A stretch of 64,000 bases of DNA from Ralstonia sp. UBA689 (GTDB taxonomy: Bacteria; Pseudomonadota; Gammaproteobacteria; Burkholderiales; Burkholderiaceae). Below the pieces are notes generated by a model that saw nothing but the letters and a program-made list of their open reading frames with translations, had not been told where the DNA came from and searched no databases. Shown here one piece after another: positions 25,569 through 34,126 of this stretch. Positions within the stretch are counted from its first letter, which is position 1. Each line of letters starts with the position of its first letter. The translations under genes were made by a program, and so were the position numbers. Location of the stretch: assembly GCF_002298975.1 (NCBI RefSeq), contig NZ_DBMV01000021.1, forward strand, positions 124,001-188,000, given 5' to 3'.

Positions 25569-26966
25569 ATGACCCAGCGCGTTCGCACTCGTTTCGCTCC
25601 CAGCCCCACCGGTTTCATCCACCTCGGCAACATCCGCTCGGCACTCTATCCGTGGGCCTTTGCACGCAAGATGAAGGGTGACTTCATCCTGCGCATTGAA
25701 GATACCGACGTGGAGCGCTCCAGCCAGGAGGCTGTCGACGTAATCCTGGAGGCAATGGACTGGCTTGGTCTGGATGTCGACGAAGGCCCGTTCTACCAAA
25801 TGCAGCGCATGGACCGTTATCGCGAGGTCATCGCGCAGATGGTCCAGCAGGAGCTGGTCTACCCGTGCTACATGAGCACCGAAGAACTCGACGCCCTGCG
25901 CGAAGCGCAACGCGCGCGCGGTGAGAAGCCTCGCTATGACGGCACTTGGCGCCCCGAGCCCGGCAAGGTCCTGCCGACGCCGCCGGTCGGCGTGCAGCCA
26001 GTGATGCGCTTCAAGAACCCCATCGGCGGCAGCGTGGTGTGGGACGATGCGGTCAAGGGGCGTATCGAGATCTCCAACGATGAGCTGGACGACCTCGTGA
26101 TCGCCCGCCCGGACGGCACGCCCACCTACAACTTCTGCGTGGTGGTCGACGACATGGACATGCAGATCACCCACGTGATCCGCGGTGACGATCACGTCAA
26201 CAACACGCCGCGCCAGATCAACATCCTGCGCGCGCTGGGCGGCACCACACCGGTCTACGCTCACCTGCCGACCGTGCTCAACGAGCAGGGCGAGAAGATG
26301 AGCAAGCGCCACGGCGCCATGAGCGTGACCGGCTACCGCGATGCCGGCTACCTGCCCGAGGCCATCGTCAACTACCTTGCCCGCTTGGGCTGGGCGCACG
26401 GTGACGCGGAGATCTTCTCGTGCGAGCAGTTCGTCGAGTGGTTCGATCTCGAGCACCTGGGCAAGTCGCCCGCTCAGTACAACCCCGAGAAGCTCGCCTG
26501 GCTGAACAACCACTACATCAAGCAGGCCGACAACGAACGCTTGGCCGGTCTGGTGAAGCCATTCATCGAGGAGCTGGGCGGCAAGGTTGATGGCGGGCCC
26601 GTGCTGGCCGACGTGATTGCGTTGGTGAAGGATCGCGCCAACACGCTGCGCGAAGTTGCGCAGACCGCGCTGCTGTTCTATCGCACGGACCTCGCTGTCG
26701 AGCCGGAACTTGCCGCGCAGCACCTGACCGACGACGTGCGGCCGGGCATCGCAGCGCTGGCCGAAAAGCTGGGCGCGCTGCCCGAGTGGAAGCGTGAAGC
26801 GATCGCTGCCACCTTCAAGGAAGTGCTGGCCGCGCACGGCTGGAAGATGCCCAAGCTGGCCATGCCGGTCCGCCTGCTGGTGGCTGGGCAACTGCAGACA
26901 CCGTCGATCGACGCCGTGCTGGAATTGTTCGGCCGCGATGTCGTTTTGCGCCGTTTGGCCGCGTGA
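25569..26966 (+). CDS. gltX: Glutamate--tRNA ligase
   Basis: A 465-residue class I synthetase that charges tRNA-Glu with glutamate. The HIGH-type motif is in PSPTGFIHLGNIRSAL and the KMSKS-type motif is GEKMSKRHG. Length is normal for the bacterial enzyme. ATG at 25569 is used because it places the family N-terminus (TQRVRTRFAPSPTG) correctly; the frame is open for 35 codons upstream, overlapping the promoter, and that part is not coding. The tRNA-Glu gene lies about 300 bases downstream in the same direction, but a separate promoter (27001-27030) precedes the tRNAs. Confidence 0.97.
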   Translation: MTQRVRTRFAPSPTGFIHLGNIRSALYPWAFARKMKGDFILRIEDTDVERSSQEAVDVILEAMDWLGLDVDEGPFYQMQRMDRYREVIAQMVQQELVYPCYMSTEELDALREAQRARGEKPRYDGTWRPEPGKVLPTPPVGVQPVMRFKNPIGGSVVWDDAVKGRIEISNDELDDLVIARPDGTPTYNFCVVVDDMDMQITHVIRGDDHVNNTPRQINILRALGGTTPVYAHLPTVLNEQGEKMSKRHGAMSVTGYRDAGYLPEAIVNYLARLGWAHGDAEIFSCEQFVEWFDLEHLGKSPAQYNPEKLAWLNNHYIKQADNERLAGLVKPFIEELGGKVDGGPVLADVIALVKDRANTLREVAQTALLFYRTDLAVEPELAAQHLTDDVRPGIAALAEKLGALPEWKREAIAATFKEVLAAHGWKMPKLAMPVRLLVAGQLQTPSIDAVLELFGRDVVLRRLAA

Positions 26967-27000
26967 TGCACGGGGCGCAAAAAAAAATCGCGAAAGGGTA

Positions 27001-27060
27001 TTGCCAAGCGCTAAACAGTTCCCCTATACTCTTGTTTTCGCTGCAACACGAAGCGAAAAC
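27001..27060 (+). promoter_or_regulatory. Promoter and leader hairpin of the tRNA operon
   Basis: TTGCCA (27001-27006), an 18-base spacer and TATACT (27025-27030) form a good sigma-70 promoter. Immediately after it GTTTTCGCT (27034-27042) pairs with AGCGAAAAC (27052-27060) in a 9-bp leader stem before tRNA-Ala. Confidence 0.65.
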
Positions 27061-27080
27061 GCAGTAAAAAGCAGTAACTT

Positions 27081-27156
<76 letters not shown>

Positions 27157-27275
27157 AAATGCCGGAAGATTCGATTCAAAGAATAAATTTGAAAAGAGAC
27201 TTCCAAAACGCTGAGAAGTTCGTTATAGTAGCGGACTTCGCAGCGTAAGACAGAAAGCGTTGCAAAACAGTTTCT

Positions 27276-27351
27276 GTCCCCTTCGTCTAGAGGCCTAGGA
27301 CATCACCCTTTCACGGTGAGTACAGGGGTTCGAATCCCCTAGGGGACGCCA
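27276..27351 (+). tRNA. tRNA-Glu (anticodon TTC)
   Basis: A 76-base cloverleaf with encoded CCA. Acceptor GTCCCCT pairs with AGGGGAC, and the anticodon loop CTTTCAC gives TTC. It is the substrate of the gltX product encoded just upstream. Confidence 0.97.
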
Positions 27352-27416
27352 AAACAAGAGCTTAACCAGAAGCTCACTCGCAAAGCCAGTCTCTAGCTGG
27401 CTGAGCAAACCGACAC

Positions 27417-27493
27417 GGAGTGGTAGTTCAGTCGGTTAGAATACCGGCCTGTCACGCCGGGGGTCGCGGGTTCGAGTCCCGTCCACTCCGCCA
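27417..27493 (+). tRNA. tRNA-Asp (anticodon GTC)
   Basis: A 77-base cloverleaf with encoded CCA. Acceptor GGAGTGG pairs with CCACTCC, and the anticodon loop CTGTCAC gives GTC. It is the last tRNA of the cluster, followed within 10 bases by a terminator. Confidence 0.97.
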
Positions 27494-27500
27494 AATCAAA

Positions 27501-27530
27501 ACCCGCTGCTTGCAGCGGGTTTTTCTTTTT
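27501..27530 (+). terminator. Rho-independent terminator of the tRNA operon
   Basis: ACCCGCTGC-T-TGCAGCGGGT stem followed by a T-rich tract interrupted once by C. Confidence 0.9.
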
Positions 27531-27592
27531 GTGTTTCCGGTTCAATCGGAATGATTGCACTGCGCTTTAAAGCCGCCGTTAAAGGCGTTGCT

Positions 27593-28939
27593 TTAATCGA
27601 CCGCGCGGCTGATGCGGTTGAAATAGCTGACCAGCAGTGCACCCGCCACCATCAGGCTCACGCTGTTTGCTGCCCAGAAGCCGGCTGCGCCGCGCAGCGC
27701 AAGGGCGAAGTCCCTGAAAACCCCAAAACCGAGCACATAGCCACCGCCCAGGCCCACGCCCCACAGCGAGAGCGCGTAGATGACCGTCGGGATGAGCGCG
27801 ATCTTGTAGGCCCGCAGGATGAACGCCGCCATCACCTGCAGCGCGTCGAACATCTGGTAGAACGCGATGAAGGGCAGTAGTGGCACCGCAATCGCCAAGA
27901 CGGCTGCGTCGCGCGTGTAAAGGCCGGCCAGGCCCTGGCGCAGAATGAGTACAGCCGCACCGACGATGGTCGCGCAGATCACCGCCAGCTTGATGCCATT
28001 CAAGGCGATGCGGCGGGCCGCCACACGATCGCGCGCGCCAATCGATTGCGCTGCGAGCGTCGACGTAGCAATCGACAGTGACAGCGGCACCATGTACGCC
28101 ACCGCGCCCAGGTTGGCTGCGATCTGGTGTCCGGCCAGCACGACCGTCCCTAGCCGCGCGATGAAGATTGCCATCAGCGTGAACGAGGTGATCTCGATCA
28201 GATAGGTGAAGCCCATCGGCACGCCCAGGCGAATCAGCGCCCACAGCCGAGCGCGGTTTGGCGGCGAGTATTGCGTGAAGATCGAGAATGGCGCATAGGC
28301 CGGGTTGCGCATGAGGATGGCTGCGCCCGCGACAAACCATATCCAACTGATGATCATCGAGGCGAGCGCGCAGCCGGGGCCGCCCATCGCCGGGATGCCT
28401 ATGCCGCCGTAGAGGAACAGCGCGTTGAGCGGAAACTTGAGAACGAGTCCCGCCAGTTGTAGCACCGTCACCATCACCGGACGGGACAACGCGTTGTTCA
28501 GCGCCGAGTAGATGCGGAAGCCGAGTGCCGCGGGCAGGGCGAGGGCTTCATAGCGCAGGTAGGCCGTCGCTTTCTCGGTCAACTCCGGGGTCGCGTCTGC
28601 CAGACGCAGCAGTGGGGCAGGAAACCAGAGGATGACCATGCCGATAGCCGCAAGCACCAGACCCAGCCAGATGGCCTGGCGGACTTCCTCGCCGATCTCA
28701 CCGTACTTCTGCGCGCCATAGAGTTGCCCGGCGATCGGCGAGAGCGCCTGCAGGACGCCCATCAGGCTGATGTAGACCGTCACATAGATTGATCCGCCCA
28801 GTCCGATGGCGGCCAAGTCTGCCGCTGATGCGCGCCCGGCCATCGCCGTGTCGAGTACGCCAAAGGCGATCACGGCCAATTGGCCGATCAGCACCGGCCA
28901 CGCGAGCGCGGCAATGCGGCGGACGTCGGCGACGAACAT
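27593..28939 (-). CDS. norM: MATE-family multidrug/Na+ efflux protein
   Basis: A 448-residue protein with twelve predicted membrane helices in two related halves. MATE-typical sequence includes WPVLIGQLAVIAFGVLDTAM at helix 1, the ALSPIAGQLYGAQKYGEIG loop after helix 2, and the equivalent second-half loop AAQSIGARDRVAARRIA. Such transporters export cationic drugs and metabolites in exchange for protons or sodium. It starts just 6 bases after the stop of the upstream GT-C gene on the minus strand, so the two are likely cotranscribed. Substrate is unknown; NorM is a family-level name. Confidence 0.9.
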   Translation of the reverse strand: MFVADVRRIAALAWPVLIGQLAVIAFGVLDTAMAGRASAADLAAIGLGGSIYVTVYISLMGVLQALSPIAGQLYGAQKYGEIGEEVRQAIWLGLVLAAIGMVILWFPAPLLRLADATPELTEKATAYLRYEALALPAALGFRIYSALNNALSRPVMVTVLQLAGLVLKFPLNALFLYGGIGIPAMGGPGCALASMIISWIWFVAGAAILMRNPAYAPFSIFTQYSPPNRARLWALIRLGVPMGFTYLIEITSFTLMAIFIARLGTVVLAGHQIAANLGAVAYMVPLSLSIATSTLAAQSIGARDRVAARRIALNGIKLAVICATIVGAAVLILRQGLAGLYTRDAAVLAIAVPLLPFIAFYQMFDALQVMAAFILRAYKIALIPTVIYALSLWGVGLGGGYVLGFGVFRDFALALRGAAGFWAANSVSLMVAGALLVSYFNRISRAVD

Positions 28940-28945
28940 GAGGCG

Positions 28946-30736
28946 TTACTGACGCAGCTTGCGCCGGCGCGTGGTTGCCGGGGCCGGTGGCGGATGCGTG
29001 ACGGCGGCGGCCTCGGTCAGGCGGTACATGCGGAAGTGCTCGTCACGGTCGGCGGGGCGTCGGCCTTCCCAGATCAGGCGCCACTCGTAATTCGAGATGC
29101 TCGAGGGCGCGCCGTAGTCGTATGGGTCGTGGCGCAGCAGGATGTCGCAGTTGTCTTCGGGGCTGCCGAAGCGGATGTGGCCGAAGTAGGCGAAGGAGGC
29201 AAGCTGCGCATCGCCCATGCGGATCGGCTGCACGCACGTGTAGGTGCTCGGCAGCGCGAGAGCGGCCGACTGTGCGACATCGCGGTAAGTCTTGGCGTAG
29301 TTGATGGTGGGCAGCCACAGCGTCATCATTAACACCCACATCAACGTGGTGCCGGCCGCCGAGATCACCACCGCGCGCCAGATGGCCTTGGGCGCGCGCG
29401 ACGTGCGCCACACTACGATGAGCACCCAGGCCGCCGTCACCAGCAGCGCGCAGGCCAGCGCAGTCCAACTGAACTCGGGGCGGTAGCCCGGCACGATGCG
29501 GAACACGTTGCGGGCGAGTTGGGGCGGAAAGCCGGTCATCTTGGCGATCCACAGCAACCACACCGTGCCGCCCAGGATGGTGAAGGCTAGTAGCGCGAAC
29601 CAATCGATGGCACTGATTGCACCACGCTTGAGCGTGGGCAGGGCAAACGTGGCCATCACGGCCATCGGTGGGATCAGCAGCAGGAAACTGTCGTCGCTGG
29701 GTTGCGGCTGCAGCAGTAACAGGAGCACCTGCGGCACCAGCACGACCAGGGGCAGTGCGATATGTGGGGCGGTACGCATGCCACCCCAGCTCTTCCATGC
29801 CCAGGCGGCCAGCGGCCACACGGGCCAGGCGAACAGCAGCAGGTTGCGCGCGACGAAGCCGAGCGAATGCGCGGTCGGGCCGGCGTATTGGTGGCGATCG
29901 AAGCGCGCCCATTCACGAATGAATGTGACAGCGTCGGTCGGACTGGCGGCCAGCAGGTAGGCCATGATCGGCCATGACACACCGAGTGCGAGTGCGACTG
30001 GCAGGGCCACCGTCAGCAGCGGGCGCACCTGCAGCACGCGCGTGGTCTGCGCCGTGATCAGCACGGCAACCATGATGACGAGCGGCAGGATCGGCCCGCC
30101 CGCGAGCGACAGGCAGCCGATGCCGAGGCCATAGATGAGGCTGCCGCGCACGGGCTTGTCCAGCGCGCGGATCAACCCGTAGACCGTGACCGCCACGAAG
30201 CACAGTGAGCCAACCAGCGGCGTGGTTTCATGTCCACGTTGCGCCAGGCCCACACAGGCGAGGAAGATCAGCAGTGCGCCATCGGCCAGCGTGCGGCCGT
30301 AGTCGCGCGCGTTCGGCTGGCCGCCAAAGACGAATTCAAACGGCTGGACTTCGGCGCGGCGGCCGAGCTGGTAGGCACCGTACCAGATGCCGGCACAGGT
30401 CGCGAAGAAGAAGAGGGCGGTGGCCAGACGAGACGCATCCGACGGGCCCAGCCACTCGCCAAACACGCGGATGAATGCCCCGCCGATCCAGAACACCAGC
30501 GGACCCGCCTGCACGAACGGGCGCCCGACGATATTCGGCATCAGCCAGTCTTGCGCGTTGCCAGTGGCCAGCGTCCACATCGCGCCGAAGCCGGCGGCGT
30601 CTTCGTTCTTCCACGGGTCGCGCGAGAACAGGCCCGACAGGCCGTAGATCACGCAGATGGCGAGCAGCAGCCAGCGCGGCAGCTCTCGGGTGGCAGCAGC
30701 AGTCAGGCGGATGCGCGAGACGCGGGTGGTGTTCAT
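28946..30736 (-). CDS. GT-C/ArnT-like membrane glycosyltransferase family protein
   Basis: A 596-residue polytopic membrane protein. The N-terminal region reads like ArnT/PMT family GT-C enzymes: a first helix, then SRDPWKNEDAAGFGAMWTLA and DWLMPNIVGRPFVQAGPLVFW, matching the first periplasmic loop where the catalytic acid lies (D-E-x-R-Y-A in ArnT). Here the acidic residues are in NEDAAGF, so the motif is divergent. About twelve further helices follow, with a soluble C-terminal tail. It probably transfers a sugar from a polyprenyl-phosphate donor to a cell-envelope acceptor, but the substrate cannot be read. It lies immediately upstream of the MATE gene. Confidence 0.75.
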   Translation of the reverse strand: MNTTRVSRIRLTAAATRELPRWLLLAICVIYGLSGLFSRDPWKNEDAAGFGAMWTLATGNAQDWLMPNIVGRPFVQAGPLVFWIGGAFIRVFGEWLGPSDASRLATALFFFATCAGIWYGAYQLGRRAEVQPFEFVFGGQPNARDYGRTLADGALLIFLACVGLAQRGHETTPLVGSLCFVAVTVYGLIRALDKPVRGSLIYGLGIGCLSLAGGPILPLVIMVAVLITAQTTRVLQVRPLLTVALPVALALGVSWPIMAYLLAASPTDAVTFIREWARFDRHQYAGPTAHSLGFVARNLLLFAWPVWPLAAWAWKSWGGMRTAPHIALPLVVLVPQVLLLLLQPQPSDDSFLLLIPPMAVMATFALPTLKRGAISAIDWFALLAFTILGGTVWLLWIAKMTGFPPQLARNVFRIVPGYRPEFSWTALACALLVTAAWVLIVVWRTSRAPKAIWRAVVISAAGTTLMWVLMMTLWLPTINYAKTYRDVAQSAALALPSTYTCVQPIRMGDAQLASFAYFGHIRFGSPEDNCDILLRHDPYDYGAPSSISNYEWRLIWEGRRPADRDEHFRMYRLTEAAAVTHPPPAPATTRRRKLRQ

Positions 30737-30831
30737 CGGGTATCAGACCAGGCGAACCCGGTCAGGGTTGCACGACAGCGTGCCGATCGTAAGAGAGGCG
30801 GGTGCCAAATGCCGCCCCGGCGCCAGGAAAT

Positions 30832-30857
30832 AAAAAAGGCAGCCGGAGCTGCCTTTT
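30832..30857 (-). terminator. Rho-independent terminator downstream of rpmE2
   Basis: On the minus strand, AAAAAGGCAGC-TCCG-GCTGCCTTTTTT, about 50 bases after the rpmE2 stop. Confidence 0.85.
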
Positions 30858-30905
30858 TCGGACCAGAGAGACGGGTCATGCGGTGAGCCGTCTCCGGCGC
30901 CGGCA

Positions 30906-31166
30906 TTACTTGGCAGCCTTGCCTGCCTTGCTGCCGAACTTCTGGCGGAACTTCTCGACGCGGCCGGCCGTGTCCAGAACCTTCTGCTGACCCGTGTAGA
31001 ACGGGTGCGATTCGGCCGAGACTTCGATTTTGGCCAGCGGATATTCCTTGCCGTCTAGCGTGATCGTTTCCTTGGTCTGGATCGTCGAGCGGGTGACGAA
31101 CTTGAAGTCGCTGGACATGTCCTGGAACACGACTTCACGGTAATTCGGGTGAATGCCTTCTTTCAT
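30906..31166 (-). CDS. rpmE2: 50S ribosomal protein L31, type B (zinc-free)
   Basis: An 86-residue ribosomal protein. KEGIHPNYREVVFQD and the SHPFYTGQQKVLDTAGRVEKF block identify L31. There is no cysteine, so it is the zinc-independent C-minus (type B) form. ATG at 31166 is chosen because it gives the family N-terminus; nine extra in-frame codons upstream are not conserved. In many betaproteobacteria an L31 gene lies next to rho. Here rho is about 4.6 kb away with regulators in between. Confidence 0.95.
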   Translation of the reverse strand: MKEGIHPNYREVVFQDMSSDFKFVTRSTIQTKETITLDGKEYPLAKIEVSAESHPFYTGQQKVLDTAGRVEKFRQKFGSKAGKAAK

Positions 31167-31422
31167 GATGGGCCCTGGGGTTGAGGTAGCCAATCCGCGG
31201 CGAGCAACAGGTAAGGATACCGTGCGTCCAGCCGTCGAATCACTTGCCGGGTGGAGAAACGGCGATTATGCCAGAGAAACAAGGGCTTGGGCAACGCGAG
31301 GATACAAAATGCAGAGAGGCTGTTGCCCGTAAATGTGCACGATGTATCGCATTTTTGGCGCTTTCTGGGGCGGAGTGTGTTGATGCCCTGGAGCCATGTC
31401 GCCCCGGCGCAACGTGAGGCGA

Positions 31423-32274
31423 TCACATCCGCATGTCGGCGGTGGCAGCGCGCCTGGCCGGGTCCTGCAGATAGAAGGCCTGCAGCAGGGCGTAGAGGGC
31501 GGGTAAGGTCTCGCGTAGCGCGGCCGGTTCGACGAAGAACACTTCGGAGGCTACCGCAAAGAACTCGGCCGGATGCTGCGCGCCGTACGGATCGAGCAGC
31601 GAGAGGATCGGATCGGCGTCCCAGCGGCGCTCGGGAATCTGCTCGCAGCGATTGGCGAAGACGTCGTACTCGGCGTAGAGATGGTCGGCCCATTGTTCGC
31701 GATCGACGTCTGCATGCAGGTGCGATGAGAACGCCGGAATACCGTCGGATTCGCCGTTGAGCATGTCGAGCTTGTGCGCGAACTCGTGCATGACCACGTT
31801 GTAAGGCTGCACCCCAGGTTCGGCCAGGGCGCCGCCGAGTTCGATGTCCTGCCAGGAGAGGATGACCGGGCCGTGTTCCCATGCCTCGCCCGCGGCTTCT
31901 TCGCGCACGTTGTGCACGACGCCGTCTTCGTCCATGACCTCCTTGCGGATGACGAATTCACCGGGGTAGATGACCACGCCGTGCCAGCCGCGATACCACG
32001 CGATGCCCAGTTCCAGGATCGGCACGCTGGCCTGCACGGCGATGCTGATCACCATTTCGTCGGTAAGCGGCAGGTCGTGTGTGGTGGTGAATTCCTTTTC
32101 CGCAATGAAGAGCGTGGCGGTTTCACGCAACTGCGCGAGGTCGGCTTCGGGCCAGTCCAGCAAGAAGGGCAGGCCGGCAAGCGTGCGCGACCAGAGCGCA
32201 TCGGAGATGGCATAGCGCGCCAGGCGCCGCGAGCGCGCACGGCCGGAGAACCAGCGGAAGACGGACGAAAGCAT
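31423..32274 (-). CDS. mtfA: Zinc-dependent peptidase MtfA (M90 family)
   Basis: A 283-residue cytosolic metalloprotease of the MtfA/DgsA-anti-repressor family. The zinc motif HEFAHKLD (His163, Glu164, His167) is intact, and HPAEFFAVASEVFF downstream carries the third-ligand Glu region. Family-typical segments WPEADLAQLRETATLFIAEKEF-like and VVIYPGEFV are present. In Escherichia coli MtfA binds the repressor Mlc and influences PTS genes; the role here is not known. It lies 54 bases downstream of the NarL-type regulator gene on the same strand. Confidence 0.92.
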   Translation of the reverse strand: MLSSVFRWFSGRARSRRLARYAISDALWSRTLAGLPFLLDWPEADLAQLRETATLFIAEKEFTTTHDLPLTDEMVISIAVQASVPILELGIAWYRGWHGVVIYPGEFVIRKEVMDEDGVVHNVREEAAGEAWEHGPVILSWQDIELGGALAEPGVQPYNVVMHEFAHKLDMLNGESDGIPAFSSHLHADVDREQWADHLYAEYDVFANRCEQIPERRWDADPILSLLDPYGAQHPAEFFAVASEVFFVEPAALRETLPALYALLQAFYLQDPARRAATADMRM

Positions 32275-32328
32275 GCGTCCAGTATATCGGGCGCTTCCTC
32301 GCTTCCGCTCGCGTTCAGGCGACGGCGA

Positions 32329-32997
32329 TTAGGCTACCGACAGCAGCCGCGCGCCGCGCTGGTTGGCGACGTACACAGCCTCGGTGCGGCTGCGTACCTT
32401 CAGGCGCCGGTACAGCGTGCTGATATGCGCCTTGGCCGTGGCCTCGGAGATATTCAGCATGCGGCTGATCGTCTTGACAGGGTGCCCACGCGAGAGCAGC
32501 ACCAGGATTTCGTACTGGCGCGGCGTGATGCCGAGCAGCTTGGGATCGGTTTGAGGATCGCCGGCCAGCGCTGGGTTGGGCGCACCGTCCAAGCGCGATT
32601 CCGGCAGCAGGGCGCTGGCCGGGATGTACTGCCCGCCCACCAGCACGAGTTCCAGCGAGGCCGCGATGACCTCGCCTGGCGAGTGCTTGAGCGTATAGCC
32701 CGACAAGCCCATCTGCATGAGCGTGCGGATGATGTCGGGGGATTCGGACTCCGCCAGCACGACCACGTGGCGCGAGTGCGGCCGGTGCATGATCTCGCCG
32801 ATTGCGGAGAGCTCGTCCAGGTTGGGGAGAGGCAGGCCGATCACCAGAAGGCCGGCTTCGGCATTGGCTTCGATGGCGTCGAACATGCCCTCGTCTGGTT
32901 CGACGACTGTGACACCGGTGACGCCCTTGAGCGTCCGAAGCAGGTGCGCGATGCCCGTGCGCACCAACGGATGGGCTTCGATCAAAACCGTGTTCAT
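32329..32997 (-). CDS. NarL/LuxR-type transcriptional regulator with degenerate receiver
   Basis: A 222-residue protein with response-regulator architecture: receiver-like domain (about 1-120), linker, then a LuxR-type HTH (ITPRQYEILVLLSRGHPVKTISRMLNISEATAKAHISTLYRRL). The receiver keeps the fold and a Lys in SGYTLKHSP, but the phosphoacceptor position reads VIGLPLP, with Gly54 where D-L-x-x-P has Asp. The N-terminal acidic pair is Glu-Ala (IEAHPLV). It is therefore probably a phosphorylation-independent pseudo-receiver. No histidine kinase gene is adjacent. It lies next to mtfA and about 1.1 kb from a sigma-54 activator gene. Confidence 0.9.
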   Translation of the reverse strand: MNTVLIEAHPLVRTGIAHLLRTLKGVTGVTVVEPDEGMFDAIEANAEAGLLVIGLPLPNLDELSAIGEIMHRPHSRHVVVLAESESPDIIRTLMQMGLSGYTLKHSPGEVIAASLELVLVGGQYIPASALLPESRLDGAPNPALAGDPQTDPKLLGITPRQYEILVLLSRGHPVKTISRMLNISEATAKAHISTLYRRLKVRSRTEAVYVANQRGARLLSVA

Positions 32998-33375
32998 TGT
33001 TGTTCCCGACCTGTTACCGATCTTGCGAACATCTTTCGTCGCCCCAAGCGAGAAACAGGCCGGAGCAGACCCCCGTTCCGAATCATTTTAGTGGCGTATC
33101 ACGAAAATGACAGACGCCACGGCCATGCTTCGGGACTCCTCGCTGCCGCATCCTGGCTACTGTAGTCCAGTGTTTGCCAGGGCGCGCAATTCGCCCATAG
33201 GAAGCTGTCCGGCCCGCGTGCAGCGGTTTTGGGGGATGGCTATTTCAGCCATGACACAAACACGCACGCAATTTCGGGGCCAGTCGTTTTCCACGTAATG
33301 AATATTCCGTAAAAACAAGGCTTTAATCGTCATGGCATGAATGTCGCTCTACCGCATCCCGGGGAGGGGTGAGCC
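32998..33375. other. Divergent intergenic region
   Basis: About 380 bases between the NarL-type regulator (minus) and a small exported protein (plus). No convincing gene is seen; the short open frames lack ribosome sites. It holds one sigma-54-like promoter near its right end, listed separately. Confidence 0.5.
33333..33348 (+). promoter_or_regulatory. Candidate sigma-54 promoter (-24/-12)
   Basis: TGGCATGAATGTCGCT fits the consensus TGGCACG-N4-TTGCW at all but two positions and has the invariant GG and GC separated by ten bases. It ends 28 bases before the ATG at 33376. A sigma-54 activator gene is close by (34127-35500). Function is inferred. Confidence 0.4.
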
Positions 33376-33750
33376 ATGCCAATGCCAGCGCCGCGCCGCG
33401 CTCGATGTTTGCCGTTCAAGTGGACGATCGATATGACCGGAATGGTCGCGAGTCTTGCGGCCATGGTCGTCATGGTTCCGGCGCTCGCAGAAGACGGCGA
33501 CATCATCGCGCAGCGTCAACTCACGCTGCGCATCGCCTATCGAGGCGTTTCCACCGATACGTTGTCGGTGCGAACCGCCATCGGTCCTTATCCCACCCGC
33601 GCATTCGATCCATCCATCGGTCCCGTCGTGTCAATGCTCTCTGACGGCGAACTGAGTGCGTCGCATGCGTGGTTTAACAATCCAACGGCGAGGGGAGTGG
33701 CGCAACCCCCCAAGAAGTGGGGGGGGTGCTATGCGCGTGATACCGGCTAG
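33376..33750 (+). CDS. Small hypothetical exported protein
   Basis: A 124-residue open frame. ATG at 33376 follows GGGAGGGGTGAGCC, a good ribosome site. Residues 20-38 form a signal peptide (MTGMVASLAAMVVMVPALA, cleavage near EDG). The mature part is short and predicted beta-type (QRQLTLRIAYRGVSTDTLSVRTAIG) and matches no family I know. The C-terminal stretch after about residue 100 is encoded by a GC-inverted repeat containing a G8 tract and looks non-native, so the protein may have lost its real C-terminus by frameshift. The gene stands alone between two regulator genes. Confidence 0.5.
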   Translation: MPMPAPRRARCLPFKWTIDMTGMVASLAAMVVMVPALAEDGDIIAQRQLTLRIAYRGVSTDTLSVRTAIGPYPTRAFDPSIGPVVSMLSDGELSASHAWFNNPTARGVAQPPKKWGGCYARDTG

Positions 33751-33861
33751 GGGTGAAGCGCCAGCAAAGCGCAGCGAGTCGTCGACGCGTGCCGCTGGTG
33801 TAGCGTTGTCGCAACATGAAAAGAAAGACGGGCTGCGGCGAGGCTGCTCACTCAAGGTTTT

Positions 33862-33895
33862 GTGCTCCGTCCCCCGGCGGGCACTCTTTTTTTTA
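33862..33895 (+). terminator. Possible rho-independent terminator
   Basis: A GTGC...GCAC stem with a GC-rich loop followed by eight or nine T residues. The stem is short. It is placed to end transcription of the small exported protein gene. Confidence 0.4.
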
Positions 33896-33922
33896 TAACG
33901 GCAATCCAGAGAGAGGATTCCT

Positions 33923-34042
33923 ATGCAGACCAATCTGACTGCTTTTGCAGCTCTGGCGCCGCCGGACCGCGCGGTGGGCAGGGCGGGAAGATCATGGCGG
34001 GGCGAGATGTGTCCCGATCCGCTATGTCGCGGTTATACCTGA
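33923..34042 (+). CDS. Possible small ORF (39 residues)
   Basis: ATG at 33923 is preceded by GAGAGGA with a suitable spacer, and the frame encodes a 39-residue peptide starting MQTNLTAFAALAPPDRA. I know no homologue. It lies in a stretch (33751-34126) without other genes. It may be the remnant of a longer gene or chance; evidence is only the ribosome site. Confidence 0.2.
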   Translation: MQTNLTAFAALAPPDRAVGRAGRSWRGEMCPDPLCRGYT

Positions 34043-34126
34043 ACGGGTAGCGCCCATCGGATACCCAAGAACAACCAGGGCGCGGCACGCAAGCCACACC
34101 CCGCAGCTGGTCAGAGAACATTGAGA

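Noticed and set aside
31163..31422. A minus-strand frame continuing beyond mtfA toward rpmE2
   Set aside because: It is in a different frame from mtfA, has no start with a ribosome site, and the visible stretch could be chance.
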